A model generated the notes under the pieces. That model saw only the letters and a list, made by a program, of their open reading frames with translations, was not told the DNA's origin and did not search any database. A stretch of DNA of 52,499 nucleotides from RGIG8767 sp964386235 (GTDB lineage Bacteria; Bacillota; Clostridia; Lachnospirales; Lachnospiraceae), in assembly GCA_964386235.1 (NCBI GenBank), contig CAYLSH010000003.1, positions 1-52,499 on the forward strand. Reading direction: 5' to 3'. The stretch's first letter is position 1. Each line of letters starts with the position of its first letter. The position numbers and the translations under genes are program-made. Of this stretch, positions 8,604 through 17,576 are shown piece after piece.

Positions 8604-9406
8604 GCGCTCTCCTCCTTTCCTTTATGGAACATACCGGATAAACGTGCCAAAAAAGAGGTCTGTCTTGCATTTTCTGCCGGAATCTGTTTGCCAAGTACAC
8701 GATAACAGATATTGCGGTAAGCACGTCCTGCAAGTGTCTGCGAACCAACCAACGGTTCCCCCCTGTTTGTGGCAATGACTACATTTTCATCATCCGGAAC
8801 AACGCCGATCAGGGGGATGGAAAGAATATCCACTACATCCTCGGCCGTCATCATATCCCCGCGTTTGACAAGATCATAACGGATCCGGTTGATGATAAGG
8901 TCAATTCTGGAAAATTCATTGGCTTCCAATAACCCTACGATACGATCCGCATCCCTTATAGCGGATACCTCCGGTGTAGTAACCACAAAAGCCCTTGTTG
9001 CGCCGGCAATTGCATTTTTAAAGCCCTGTTCAATCCCTGCCGGGGAATCCAGAAGAATATAATCAAAATCTCCGGAAACCTGATCAATCAGACGGCGCAT
9101 CTGGTTTTCATTGACCGCAGTCTTATCCTTGGTCTGGGCGCAGGGAAGAAGGTAGAGATTATGATATCTCTTATCCCGTATCAGTGCCTGTTTTAACCGG
9201 CAGTTGCCGTCAATGACATCCACAAGATTATATACAATCCTGTTTTCCAGTCCCATTACGACATCCAGATTCCGCAGTCCGATATCCGTATCAATAAGCA
9301 AAACCCTTGCGCCTGCCTGCGCAAGACCACTTCCGACATTTGCGGTGGTGGTGGTCTTTCCCACACCGCCTTTTCCACTGGTAACGACAATCACTTCACA
9401 CATCAT
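8597..9406 (-). CDS. minD: Septum site-determining ATPase MinD
   Basis: MinD is a ParA-like ATPase that recruits MinC to the membrane. The deviant Walker A motif GKGGVGKT is at about 11-18. Walker B-like LLDSPAG and switch residues follow. The C-terminus TSFLARLSGMF is the amphipathic membrane-targeting helix. Length is 269. The first two residues are both Met, so the start may be one codon later. It lies between minC and minE in a single operon. Confidence 0.96.
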   Translation of the reverse strand: MMCEVIVVTSGKGGVGKTTTTANVGSGLAQAGARVLLIDTDIGLRNLDVVMGLENRIVYNLVDVIDGNCRLKQALIRDKRYHNLYLLPCAQTKDKTAVNENQMRRLIDQVSGDFDYILLDSPAGIEQGFKNAIAGATRAFVVTTPEVSAIRDADRIVGLLEANEFSRIDLIINRIRYDLVKRGDMMTAEDVVDILSIPLIGVVPDDENVVIATNRGEPLVGSQTLAGRAYRNICYRVLGKQIPAENARQTSFLARLSGMFHKGKEESAC

Positions 9407-9450
9407 TTAACTCCTTTTTGAATGAATTCTTGTCCACCGGAAAAGTACTA

Positions 9451-10137
9451 TTATAAGATAGAATAATTTTCCAGCAATTCTTTTGTAATGTTATCCAGCT
9501 GTACTTTATTATCCTTAACAAATGCTATCTGCGGTACAAATTTGCTTTTGTTGGAAAATAAGCCTTTTTCCTTCGTCTTGTTATAACGGTAATCTCCTAT
9601 TTTGCATTTTTCAGGATCAAATCTGAGGGCACAGACAAAATTATTTTCGCCTCCGCTGACACCGGCATGTGCTTCCCCTAAAAGAGAACCAATGATGATA
9701 ATGTCCTTGGATGCAATCACAGAAGCACCCTTTTCTACATTACCGATTACTACAATGCTTCCCTCTGTTTCCAATGTCTGGCCGTCTTTTAATGAACCAC
9801 GGTGAAATCTTCCGTTGTATTCTTCTTTTTCGGTTTCTACTCTTTTGAGGGCTTTGATAATTCCTTTTCCGGACTCTTCATTTTTGCCGATCAGGCAGAT
9901 AATCTGGACATCGGAATTCTCGCTAATAACCTGAATGATCCTTTTTTCCTCTTCCGTACTAAGGTTTCTTCCCTCTAAAGAAAGAGCAACCCTGATATCT
10001 TTGAAAAAGGCTCTGGCATTTGTGAATTTGTCTGCAATTTCAGATAAAATATCCTCAAAATCCGCATCCGCATCCATATGTATGGATATTCCATTCTGAA
10101 AACTTTTCATAATGACATATTGATTCATAAAGTGCAC
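9451..10137 (-). CDS. minC: Septum site-determining protein MinC
   Basis: MinC inhibits FtsZ polymerisation when held at the membrane by MinD. The 228-residue protein has an N-terminal FtsZ-inhibiting domain (about 8-95) and a C-terminal beta-helix domain with the typical GSIVVIGNVEKGASVIASKDIIIIGSL pattern (split here as GSIVVIGNVEKG and IIIIGSLLGEAHAG). It starts 5 bp after PBP2, and minD follows 44 bp further on. Confidence 0.93.
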   Translation of the reverse strand: MHFMNQYVIMKSFQNGISIHMDADADFEDILSEIADKFTNARAFFKDIRVALSLEGRNLSTEEEKRIIQVISENSDVQIICLIGKNEESGKGIIKALKRVETEKEEYNGRFHRGSLKDGQTLETEGSIVVIGNVEKGASVIASKDIIIIGSLLGEAHAGVSGGENNFVCALRFDPEKCKIGDYRYNKTKEKGLFSNKSKFVPQIAFVKDNKVQLDNITKELLENYSIL

Positions 10138-10142
10138 TCTCC

Positions 10143-13049
10143 TTAATCTGCTGTAGTGGATGCGGCATCCGGAATCACTGCGGTACCGGTTAAAATCGCA
10201 TCTTCTTCTTCTAAACCATAGTAATATTTATAAATATCCCTTGTAAGGTTGGCTGCATATTCTGAAGTGTAACCAAAGGCGATACGGGTAGAAACGGTAA
10301 TCTCCGGATTGTCAAAAGGAGCATAGGAAACAAATAAAGCATGGTTTGCTCTTTTTCTGTTTTCTTCGGCAGTACCGGTTTTTCCGGCAACCACCACTCC
10401 TAAATCCTTAAAATAGGTTTTCTTTTCGACTACCTTACGCATACCCGAGTGAATGGCATTCCAATAGGACGAAGGCATATCGATTGTATTGCGGACAGTC
10501 GGTTCATAATCCACGATCAGATTGCCGTTAGAATCCGTTACCTTATCCAATAATGTCAGATTATAACAGGTACCGCTGTTGGCAACCGTTGTAACATAAC
10601 GGGCAAGTCCCACCGTCGTATAGTTGTTGGTGCCCTGTCCGATTGCGGATAATACCGGATATTCATCCGATACTTCCGGAACGGATTCTTCTATTTCTAC
10701 ACCGGATTTATCGGACAATCCAAACATATCCGCATACATGGCAAGATTGGAAAGACCAAGATCCGCATCATATGTTCCATCCGCCTTCTGGCTCAACTGG
10801 TATCCCACTTCATAAAAGAAGGCATTGCAGGAGTTCTCTATTCCGCCGGATACTGTCAGGGAACCATGTGCTCCGGGATAAACCCAGCAACGATACTGTT
10901 CATTTGCAAACCGGTCAAAATAACCTTTACAGGAAAGCGTTGACTGTGTACTGACGATTCCTTCATTGAGGGCTGCAGTAGCCGATACCATCTTAAAAGT
11001 AGATCCCGGTGCCGTCTTTTGCTGTGTAGCGTAATTCCACAGAGGATTGGAAAGATCCTTTCGAAGGGATGCATAATAATCCGAATCAATGGAATTGGCA
11101 AGTTTATTATTATCGTAACTCGGATAGGTAACAAGAGCCAGTACCTGTCCGCTTGTATTGGTAATAACAACGGATGCCGAATAAGGATCCAATGCCAACT
11201 GTGACGGTTTGATGTACAGATTCTCAATCAGAAACAGCATAAAATTAAAAGGAGAAATCTGCCTTGTTACAAAGCGCTCCTCTTCCTCTTCCGTTATGGA
11301 AATGGCATTCTGTTCCAGTAAAATCATACAGATCTGTCGTCCGTCAATATCATTGTTATCAATCATATAACGGTATAACTTTTTGGCAAATTCGGTATTG
11401 TTACTAAGAAGCCGTATAATGTCATCCGTCAGCTGTTCAAATACTTCTGATGAATCGGAATACTCGGATTTAAGGTTCATTTTTGTAACATCAATCCAGT
11501 TTTGGGAAATACAATAATCCAGATACTCGCCAAGAGAGATCGTTTCTTCGGTTTTCCATGCAAGATAGGTCTTATCCTCCTTATCAATTCTGTCAGATAG
11601 TATGATTCCCTCATCCGACAGCATGGAAACGATATAACTCTGATAAACCTGATACTCTTCGGAAAGATCTTTATAAGGAGTCCTTGCTGTATACAGTTCT
11701 TCCAGTAATCTTTCAAATACCCTTTCCTGCTTGGCATCAAATGCTGTCTGAACAGCTTTTTCATTTTCTCCGGCATCCGCATCATCAAAATGATGAAGGT
11801 TGATCACATTATTATTAAATAATGCATAATAAACATCATCAATGGGAATATTAATCTGACTGGCAGAAGGATTCTCCGGCAATTCATAATCCTTTACATT
11901 GATAATCTTTAAAAGCAGGATACCGGCAAGTTTTTGCTCTAAGATATTATAAGTTGCCACCTGTAAATCATGATCGATCGTCAGATGCACATCATTACCC
12001 GCAACCGGATCTACAAGATTGGTACTTTCGATAACCTTACCAAGATTGTTAACGTAGATCGTTTCGTGACCTTTTACCCCCTGCAAATAGGTTTCCATGG
12101 TCTGTTCAATGCCTGCCTTGCCCACCATATCGGTCAGGGAATAATCATTTCTCTTACGGGTGGTTCGCTCGTTTTCTTCGGTAAGCTCCATATTGTTTAA
12201 CGTCATGTATTCTTCTTCGGAAATCTTACCCGTATAGCCAAGTATCTGTGAAAAATACTCACTGTCCACGTATTTACGGATATTGTCTTCCGTAATGGAT
12301 ACGCCTGTAAACTCACCGGAATTCTCCATAATACTGGCAACCGTCTTTTCATCCACATCCGTAGCAATTACCGTCGGAATATACTGCTGGTAACTGTTTA
12401 AACTCATGGCATAACGTATTGTAACCAGTTTTAACTGTTCCTGTCTGGTATAACCTTCAAAAACCACAAAGGAATCACGCGGATTTTCCGGATCCGTGGA
12501 AATTCCGATCCCGTATTTGGAGTAACCGCATAAATACTCCATAACCATGTCCGGCGTTGCGGTCTCTTCCTCATACTTCAGATCGGATATTTTGCTTCTT
12601 CCGTAGATATCTGCAAGAAATCTCTTTTGCTGGGTACCATCCAGGGTAAAGGCAAACTCTCCATCCTCATCCAACACGATATTAAAATCATTAATGATCT
12701 TATCCCCGTTTTTTTCAATGATGGATATTACCTTTAACAGGGTCTCATTGATATTCTTATTTTTGTCCGAACCGGATTCATATACATCTTCAATCGTTAC
12801 ATTGTAGGCAAGTTCATTGTAGGCAAGTAATACACCGTTACAATCATAAATCTTGCCGCGTGAACTGTTAATCGTCCGTTCTTTTTGAATCTTTAAGGTG
12901 AATTCTTCCAACGTTTCTTCCCCGTTAATAATCTGTAAATCAAACAAACGGACGGTCAGAAGGCTGCATAACAAAAAGATAACGGTCAGGACAATGTAAA
13001 TTCTTCCGTTTGTGGAATTAATGTAATTATCTCTAAATCGTTTAAACAA
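10143..13049 (-). CDS. mrdA: Penicillin-binding protein 2 with a large internal insertion
   Basis: This transpeptidase cross-links peptidoglycan during elongation as RodA's partner. It has a short cytoplasmic tail, one transmembrane helix (about 17-38), a pedestal/dimerisation domain and a C-terminal transpeptidase domain with STFK (Ser683), SCN (740-742) and KTG (890-892). At 968 residues it is about 250-350 longer than typical PBP2. The extra sequence lies at about 376-622, between the LTIDHDLQ strand and DPYSASVVITNTSGQ, where standard proteins run on directly. That segment is charged, helix-rich and contains no recognised domain. The start overlaps mreD by 8 bp. Confidence 0.93.
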   Translation of the reverse strand: MFKRFRDNYINSTNGRIYIVLTVIFLLCSLLTVRLFDLQIINGEETLEEFTLKIQKERTINSSRGKIYDCNGVLLAYNELAYNVTIEDVYESGSDKNKNINETLLKVISIIEKNGDKIINDFNIVLDEDGEFAFTLDGTQQKRFLADIYGRSKISDLKYEEETATPDMVMEYLCGYSKYGIGISTDPENPRDSFVVFEGYTRQEQLKLVTIRYAMSLNSYQQYIPTVIATDVDEKTVASIMENSGEFTGVSITEDNIRKYVDSEYFSQILGYTGKISEEEYMTLNNMELTEENERTTRKRNDYSLTDMVGKAGIEQTMETYLQGVKGHETIYVNNLGKVIESTNLVDPVAGNDVHLTIDHDLQVATYNILEQKLAGILLLKIINVKDYELPENPSASQINIPIDDVYYALFNNNVINLHHFDDADAGENEKAVQTAFDAKQERVFERLLEELYTARTPYKDLSEEYQVYQSYIVSMLSDEGIILSDRIDKEDKTYLAWKTEETISLGEYLDYCISQNWIDVTKMNLKSEYSDSSEVFEQLTDDIIRLLSNNTEFAKKLYRYMIDNNDIDGRQICMILLEQNAISITEEEEERFVTRQISPFNFMLFLIENLYIKPSQLALDPYSASVVITNTSGQVLALVTYPSYDNNKLANSIDSDYYASLRKDLSNPLWNYATQQKTAPGSTFKMVSATAALNEGIVSTQSTLSCKGYFDRFANEQYRCWVYPGAHGSLTVSGGIENSCNAFFYEVGYQLSQKADGTYDADLGLSNLAMYADMFGLSDKSGVEIEESVPEVSDEYPVLSAIGQGTNNYTTVGLARYVTTVANSGTCYNLTLLDKVTDSNGNLIVDYEPTVRNTIDMPSSYWNAIHSGMRKVVEKKTYFKDLGVVVAGKTGTAEENRKRANHALFVSYAPFDNPEITVSTRIAFGYTSEYAANLTRDIYKYYYGLEEEDAILTGTAVIPDAASTTAD

Positions 13050-13560
13050 TCGACTGCTCTCCTTTTTTCTCCGGTAATTCTATTCGTATCATAATAAAAT
13101 GAATCAACGGATATAAAACACAAGCCACTATGCAGGTATACACGATCTCCGGAATGATAATCCGGCGACAGTAAAAAAAGAAATCAAATTTGCCACGGAA
13201 TAAAAAATACAGAAAATAATGCATAATATTATAGGCAAGATCACTGATTGCTATAAAAAACAAAGGCAGTTTGATATCCTTCGGAAAGAGGATCTTTTTT
13301 AAAAGTCCACAGGTATATCCTATGTACATATACATCAGGGCATTGGTTCCATATAGGGATCGAAAACTCATATCAATCAGTAATCCACTGAAAAAACCGG
13401 TATAAATACCGGTCTTTTTGCCTCCCAAAAAGCCAAGTGAAGCCGTTACGATAATCAGAAGATTCGGTATAATACCGCCGAATGGAAACATTGAAAATAT
13501 AGTTGTCTGTAATAAAAAGCATAAGAAAACACTAATGCCTGCAAAAATTGCTTTTTTCAT
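13042..13560 (-). CDS. mreD: Rod-shape protein MreD
   Basis: MreD is a small integral membrane protein of the elongation complex that works with MreC and PBP2. The 172-residue sequence has five to six hydrophobic segments and conserved GLLIDMSFRSLYGTNALMY-like features (GTNALMYMYIGY is visible). Identification rests on hydrophobic pattern, length and position directly after mreC and before PBP2, because MreD is poorly conserved. Confidence 0.88.
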   Translation of the reverse strand: MKKAIFAGISVFLCFLLQTTIFSMFPFGGIIPNLLIIVTASLGFLGGKKTGIYTGFFSGLLIDMSFRSLYGTNALMYMYIGYTCGLLKKILFPKDIKLPLFFIAISDLAYNIMHYFLYFLFRGKFDFFFYCRRIIIPEIVYTCIVACVLYPLIHFIMIRIELPEKKGEQSIV

Positions 13561-13593
13561 TCTTTCATCCGTCCATATTATGTATCGGTGTGC

Positions 13594-14460
13594 TTACCAT
13601 GCCTGCTGTTTCAATTCCAGGATGACCAAAACTTCATCCATATGTTCAAAATCGACAACCGGTGTAAGAAAACCGGATTTGGTCAGGTTATTGGAATCCG
13701 TATCAATGCTGCTGATATAGCCGATCAGCAGACCCGGAAGATATTGATCCGATATATTGGAGGTTACGATTTTATCGCCAACCACCACTCTGTTCTTAGA
13801 ATCCATCAACTGACTGTATTCAATCTTACCGTCAGACATCGTAGTTAAATTGCCCGTCACAATCAGATTGTCCCCACTGGCAAGCACCATACCACTGGTG
13901 TTAACGCCATCGGAAATAATGGAAGTAACCTTCGCATGATCCGGTCCTACTTCCGTAACACGCCCTACCAGACCACTTCCTGCGATTACATTGCAATTAA
14001 CCTGTATACCATCATTGGATCCTTTGTCAATCACAAAGGAGGAATACCAGTTGCTGGCATCGCGCGAAATAATACGTGCTCCCGTCTTGGTATAATCATC
14101 ATATTCTGCATCCAGTTCATACAATTCACGCAATTTGGTCAGTTCATATCGTTCCTGTTGCAACTGTGTATTCTCAATTGTAAGTTCATGAATCTGGGAT
14201 TTTAGTTTTTCATTTTCCGTCAATACAGAACTTAAATCCTCTAATTGCTGCGTTTTCTCCAGTGCATAGGTACCTACACTTGTCAATCCCTTTTCAAAAG
14301 GAGCAACTAAAAAGCTGCTCACATAATTGAGGGGAACCGCCAATATATTGGTTGTAAAAGACAAAATCATCATACCAATGGAAAGAACGGTCAGAATAAA
14401 GAGAATATATTTACTTGGAAGATGAAACTTTTCCCTTTTTCTCTTTATTACCGGACTCAT
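13594..14460 (-). CDS. mreC: Rod-shape protein MreC
   Basis: MreC links MreB inside the cell to PBP2 outside. The 288-residue protein has a basic cytoplasmic start, one transmembrane helix (about 18-40), a coiled coil (about 75-110) and a beta-rich C-terminal domain with SRDASNWYSSFVIDKGSNDGI features. Its start overlaps the mreB stop by 4 bp, so translation is probably coupled. Confidence 0.94.
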   Translation of the reverse strand: MSPVIKRKREKFHLPSKYILFILTVLSIGMMILSFTTNILAVPLNYVSSFLVAPFEKGLTSVGTYALEKTQQLEDLSSVLTENEKLKSQIHELTIENTQLQQERYELTKLRELYELDAEYDDYTKTGARIISRDASNWYSSFVIDKGSNDGIQVNCNVIAGSGLVGRVTEVGPDHAKVTSIISDGVNTSGMVLASGDNLIVTGNLTTMSDGKIEYSQLMDSKNRVVVGDKIVTSNISDQYLPGLLIGYISSIDTDSNNLTKSGFLTPVVDFEHMDEVLVILELKQQAW

Positions 14461-15470
14461 TTTCCACCCATTCCTTCTATTGCATATGCAAGAGATTTGT
14501 AGTTGTCATCCTTAATGATTTTGGCAATACCCAGAACCACTGTTTCCATGGGCCTATCCGTCATGTTGACTTTAAGCCCCGTTCCTTTTTGAACCATGGT
14601 TGCAAAACGGTTTACCTGACTGGCGCCTCCCGTCAGATAAATACCGTGACGGTAAATATCCGCACCAAGTTCCGGTGGCGTACGCTCTAAGATGACTTTG
14701 ATCGCATCAATAATGGCAATAAAATGGTCTTCCAAAGCGCTGTCCACAAGATCCGTAGGAATCTCTTTTTCAATCGGAAGCCCTGTTACGATATCACGAC
14801 CGTAAACCAGCGCCGACTGCCGGGAAGAAGCCAGTTCCGAAAGATTCATCTTGATCTTTTCCGCACTCTTTTCTCCTATAATCAGATTGTATTCATTACG
14901 GACGGCATTGCGGATTGCTTCGTCAAATTTGTGACCGCCCACTTTAATTAATTTGCTTAAAACGATACCACCCAGAGAAAGGATGGAAATTTCCGTCGTT
15001 GCATAACCGACGTTAACCACTAATACACCCTGGGAGTTTTTTACATCAATACCAAGTCCCAGTCCGTCCGCTACTGCTTTTTCCACCACCATGATCTTTT
15101 TGGCCTTTACACCGGCATCCTTGATCAGATCATAAAAAGCACGTTTTTCCACTTCTGTAACATCCGTTGGTACAGCTACGTAAAAATCAGCGGGTTTTAT
15201 GGTGCCGCCTGTCTGATCGGAAACAAAATACTTTACCAGCGTTTCCATATTGTTAATATCCGCAATCACACCATTGCATACCGGATAGGAAGTACAAATA
15301 TTGGCAGGGGCTTTTTCATACATTTCAAATGCAGAATCCCCGTAAGCCAGTAAAGTATTCTTATTCTCAATGGCGATCATATTTTTTTCAATAAAAAACT
15401 TGTCCTCGGCCTTATTATAGATTTTGATATTGTTGGTACCAAGGTCCATTCCAAAAGTATTATTAGACAA
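14457..15470 (-). CDS. mreB: Divergent MreB-family actin-like protein
   Basis: MreB filaments guide the elongation machinery along the inner membrane. The 337-residue protein keeps phosphate-1 (FGMDLGTNN), the connecting region and adenosine motif (LTGGAS), and the catalytic Glu (Glu130 in VVEKAVADG). The phosphate-2 motif, normally VDIGGGTT, reads VNVGYATT, replacing the metal-coordinating Asp with Asn153 and two glycines with Tyr and Ala. The start is a TTG after GGAG with a 7-base spacer. The operon position before mreC and mreD supports MreB. Whether it hydrolyses ATP normally is open. Confidence 0.9.
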   Translation of the reverse strand: MSNNTFGMDLGTNNIKIYNKAEDKFFIEKNMIAIENKNTLLAYGDSAFEMYEKAPANICTSYPVCNGVIADINNMETLVKYFVSDQTGGTIKPADFYVAVPTDVTEVEKRAFYDLIKDAGVKAKKIMVVEKAVADGLGLGIDVKNSQGVLVVNVGYATTEISILSLGGIVLSKLIKVGGHKFDEAIRNAVRNEYNLIIGEKSAEKIKMNLSELASSRQSALVYGRDIVTGLPIEKEIPTDLVDSALEDHFIAIIDAIKVILERTPPELGADIYRHGIYLTGGASQVNRFATMVQKGTGLKVNMTDRPMETVVLGIAKIIKDDNYKSLAYAIEGMGGK

Positions 15471-15484
15471 TGTGGTGCTCCTTT

Positions 15485-16165
15485 CTACAAGTAACCTTTT
15501 TCTTTTAAGCTTATGTATGTATTATCTCCGATAATGATATGATCAAGCAAAGGAATCTGTATTAACCGGGATACTTCCAGAATTGTATGCGTAATCTCAA
15601 TATCCTGTCTGCTCGGTGTCGGATCCCCGCTTGGATGATTGTGTATGAGGAAAATACAGACTGCATGAAAACGCAATGCCTCAATAAAAATCTCACGCGG
15701 AGAAAGAACCGAAGCATTTACCGTACCTTTTGATAATAAAACTTCTTTGATAATGCGGTTTTTGTTATCACATAATAAAAGATAGACATGTTCCGTTTCC
15801 AAATGCCGCACTCTTTCCATGAATAACGCTGCCACAGAAGCCGGATCATGAAAAGAGGGGTTTTTATGTCTGCTTTTCGTCTGCATTCTTGCGCAGATCT
15901 CGGCAACACATTTTAAGCGGATTGCTTTGACCTTTCCGATTCCTTTGATCTTTAGAAGTTCCTCTAACGGAATCGAATGAAGTGCCAGGATTCCATCTTC
16001 CTCATTGTTTGTCAGGGAAAGAACCCTGTGTGCCAGATCAATGGCATCTTCCCCGACCGTACCGGTTCGGATGATGATGGCAATCAGTTCGGCATCGGTC
16101 AATGCCTGTGCGCCCAATTGTTCAAAACGCTCATAGGGATATTCTTTTTTGTCAGGTTGTTTCAT
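15485..16165 (-). CDS. radC: RadC-family JAMM/MPN domain protein
   Basis: The protein has an N-terminal helix-hairpin-helix (IPLEELLKIKGIGKVKA region) and a C-terminal MPN domain with the metal motif HNHPSGDPTPSRQD and its upstream Glu. The original repair role assigned to RadC is no longer supported, and its substrate is unknown. I place the start at the ATG at 16165, preceded by GGAGAG, giving 227 residues; a longer form from 16195 lacks a good site and the family normally starts near here. It heads the radC-mreBCD-min block, as in Bacillus. Confidence 0.92.
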   Translation of the reverse strand: MKQPDKKEYPYERFEQLGAQALTDAELIAIIIRTGTVGEDAIDLAHRVLSLTNNEEDGILALHSIPLEELLKIKGIGKVKAIRLKCVAEICARMQTKSRHKNPSFHDPASVAALFMERVRHLETEHVYLLLCDNKNRIIKEVLLSKGTVNASVLSPREIFIEALRFHAVCIFLIHNHPSGDPTPSRQDIEITHTILEVSRLIQIPLLDHIIIGDNTYISLKEKGYL

Positions 16166-16235
16166 ATTCTCTCCGGACACTTCTCTCCCAGGCATCGGTA
16201 AGACAAAACCTTTATGTCAAAAATTATCCAAAAGA

Positions 16236-16264
16236 ATAGTACCATATTTCGGGTTTTCTGTACA
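16236..16264 (-). promoter_or_regulatory. Candidate extended -10 promoter for radC-mre
   Basis: On the minus strand TGTACA (16264-16259) is followed after 17 bases by TACTAT (16241-16236), which carries the extended -10 dinucleotide TG one base upstream (TGGTACTAT). It lies in the 127-bp gap between the PLP-enzyme gene and radC, about 70 bases before the radC ATG. The rest of that gap shows no terminator or other element I can support. Confidence 0.4.
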
Positions 16265-16292
16265 CCGATTCACATACTTTTTTTTCGTCTGC

Positions 16293-17573
16293 TTATGACG
16301 GTAATCGACACACACCGGCATCTTTTAAACTTTGCAAAGCCTTTAAAATGCCAAATTTTGCATGGGGGAAAGTAAGTCCTCCCTGAAAATAAACCGCATA
16401 CGGCGGCTTGATCGGACCATCCGCACTCAGTTCAATGGAACTTCCGGATACAAAAGCGCCCGCGGCCATAATAACGGGAGCATCATAGCCCGGCATATCC
16501 CAGGGTTCCGGCGTTACAAAACTGTCAACCGGTGCCGCCGCCTGAATCCCCTGACAGAATGCGATTACTCCTTCCGGTGTACCAAAAGTAACTGCCTGAA
16601 TAATGTCGTGGCGGCTTTCTTTGCTGTCAGGAACCACGGCAAAACCTAATTTTTCAAGACATGCAGCCGCAAAAACCGCACCCTTTAAAGCATTTGCCGT
16701 AACCGTGGGAGCTAAAAAGAGTCCCTGATAAAAGTCTTTTAAGATTCCCAAAGAAGCACCGACTTCTTTTCCCAGTCCCGGTGAAGTTAACCGATACGCA
16801 GCATTCTCCACGCATTCTTTTTTGCCTGCAATATAACCGCCGATCGGTGCCAGTCCGCCCCCCGGATTCTTAATCAGAGATCCAACGATCATATCCGCTC
16901 CCACATCCGTGGGTTCAATCGTCTCTACAAATTCGCCATAGCAGTTGTCCACCATACAGATCACATCCGGCTTGATCTCCCTGATAAAGGCAATCAGTTT
17001 GCCGATCCGTTCCACGGACAGGGTTTTTCTTGGCTGATACCCTTTAGAACGCTGAATTGTTACCATTTTGGTTTTATCATTGATCGCTTTGCGGATATTA
17101 TCATAATCAAATTCCCCGTCAGCAAGCAGATCCACCTGTTTATAGGAAATTCCATATTCCTTTAAGGAACCCTTACTCTTACGGATACCGATTACTTCTT
17201 CCAGTGTATCATAAGGTTTTCCAACCGGGGAAAGCAGTTCATCCCCCGGACGAAGGTTACTCATTAAAGCCAGCGCAAGTGCATGCGTGCCGCATGTGAT
17301 CTGCGGACGCACAAGGGCATCTTCCGTACGGAAGAGTTTTGCATAGACCTCCTCTAAGGTATCGCGTCCGGTGTCATTGTACCCATATCCCGTTGTGCCA
17401 AGCAGACAGGCTTCACTTACTTTTGCTTCCTGCATGGCTTTGATTACTTTTAGCTGATTGTATTCCGCAACCTGATCGATCTGTTCAAAACGATTTTTCA
17501 ATCCTTCCAGTATCGGTTCTGCAAATGCAATCACATCGCTGTCGATTCCCAGTGTTTCATACATTCTGTTCAT
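16293..17573 (-). CDS. Methionine gamma-lyase-like PLP protein (YnbB/aluminium-resistance family)
   Basis: The 426-residue protein belongs to the Cys/Met-metabolism PLP fold. The cofactor lysine lies in GSLIKNPGGG (Lys235), and the binding Asp in VICMVDNCYG. Family members were once called aluminium resistance proteins; the true reaction is not established. It follows miaA by only 3 bp, so it is the last gene of the repair/tRNA-modification run; the same pairing with mutSL-miaA genes occurs in other Firmicutes. A neighbouring metY at 46437-47720 is a different subfamily. Confidence 0.85.
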   Translation of the reverse strand: MNRMYETLGIDSDVIAFAEPILEGLKNRFEQIDQVAEYNQLKVIKAMQEAKVSEACLLGTTGYGYNDTGRDTLEEVYAKLFRTEDALVRPQITCGTHALALALMSNLRPGDELLSPVGKPYDTLEEVIGIRKSKGSLKEYGISYKQVDLLADGEFDYDNIRKAINDKTKMVTIQRSKGYQPRKTLSVERIGKLIAFIREIKPDVICMVDNCYGEFVETIEPTDVGADMIVGSLIKNPGGGLAPIGGYIAGKKECVENAAYRLTSPGLGKEVGASLGILKDFYQGLFLAPTVTANALKGAVFAAACLEKLGFAVVPDSKESRHDIIQAVTFGTPEGVIAFCQGIQAAAPVDSFVTPEPWDMPGYDAPVIMAAGAFVSGSSIELSADGPIKPPYAVYFQGGLTFPHAKFGILKALQSLKDAGVCRLPS

Positions 17574-17576
17574 ATC

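Noticed and set aside
8320..8778. 152-codon plus-strand frame over minE and minD
   Set aside because: minD and minE are unmistakable on the minus strand, so this is a shadow.
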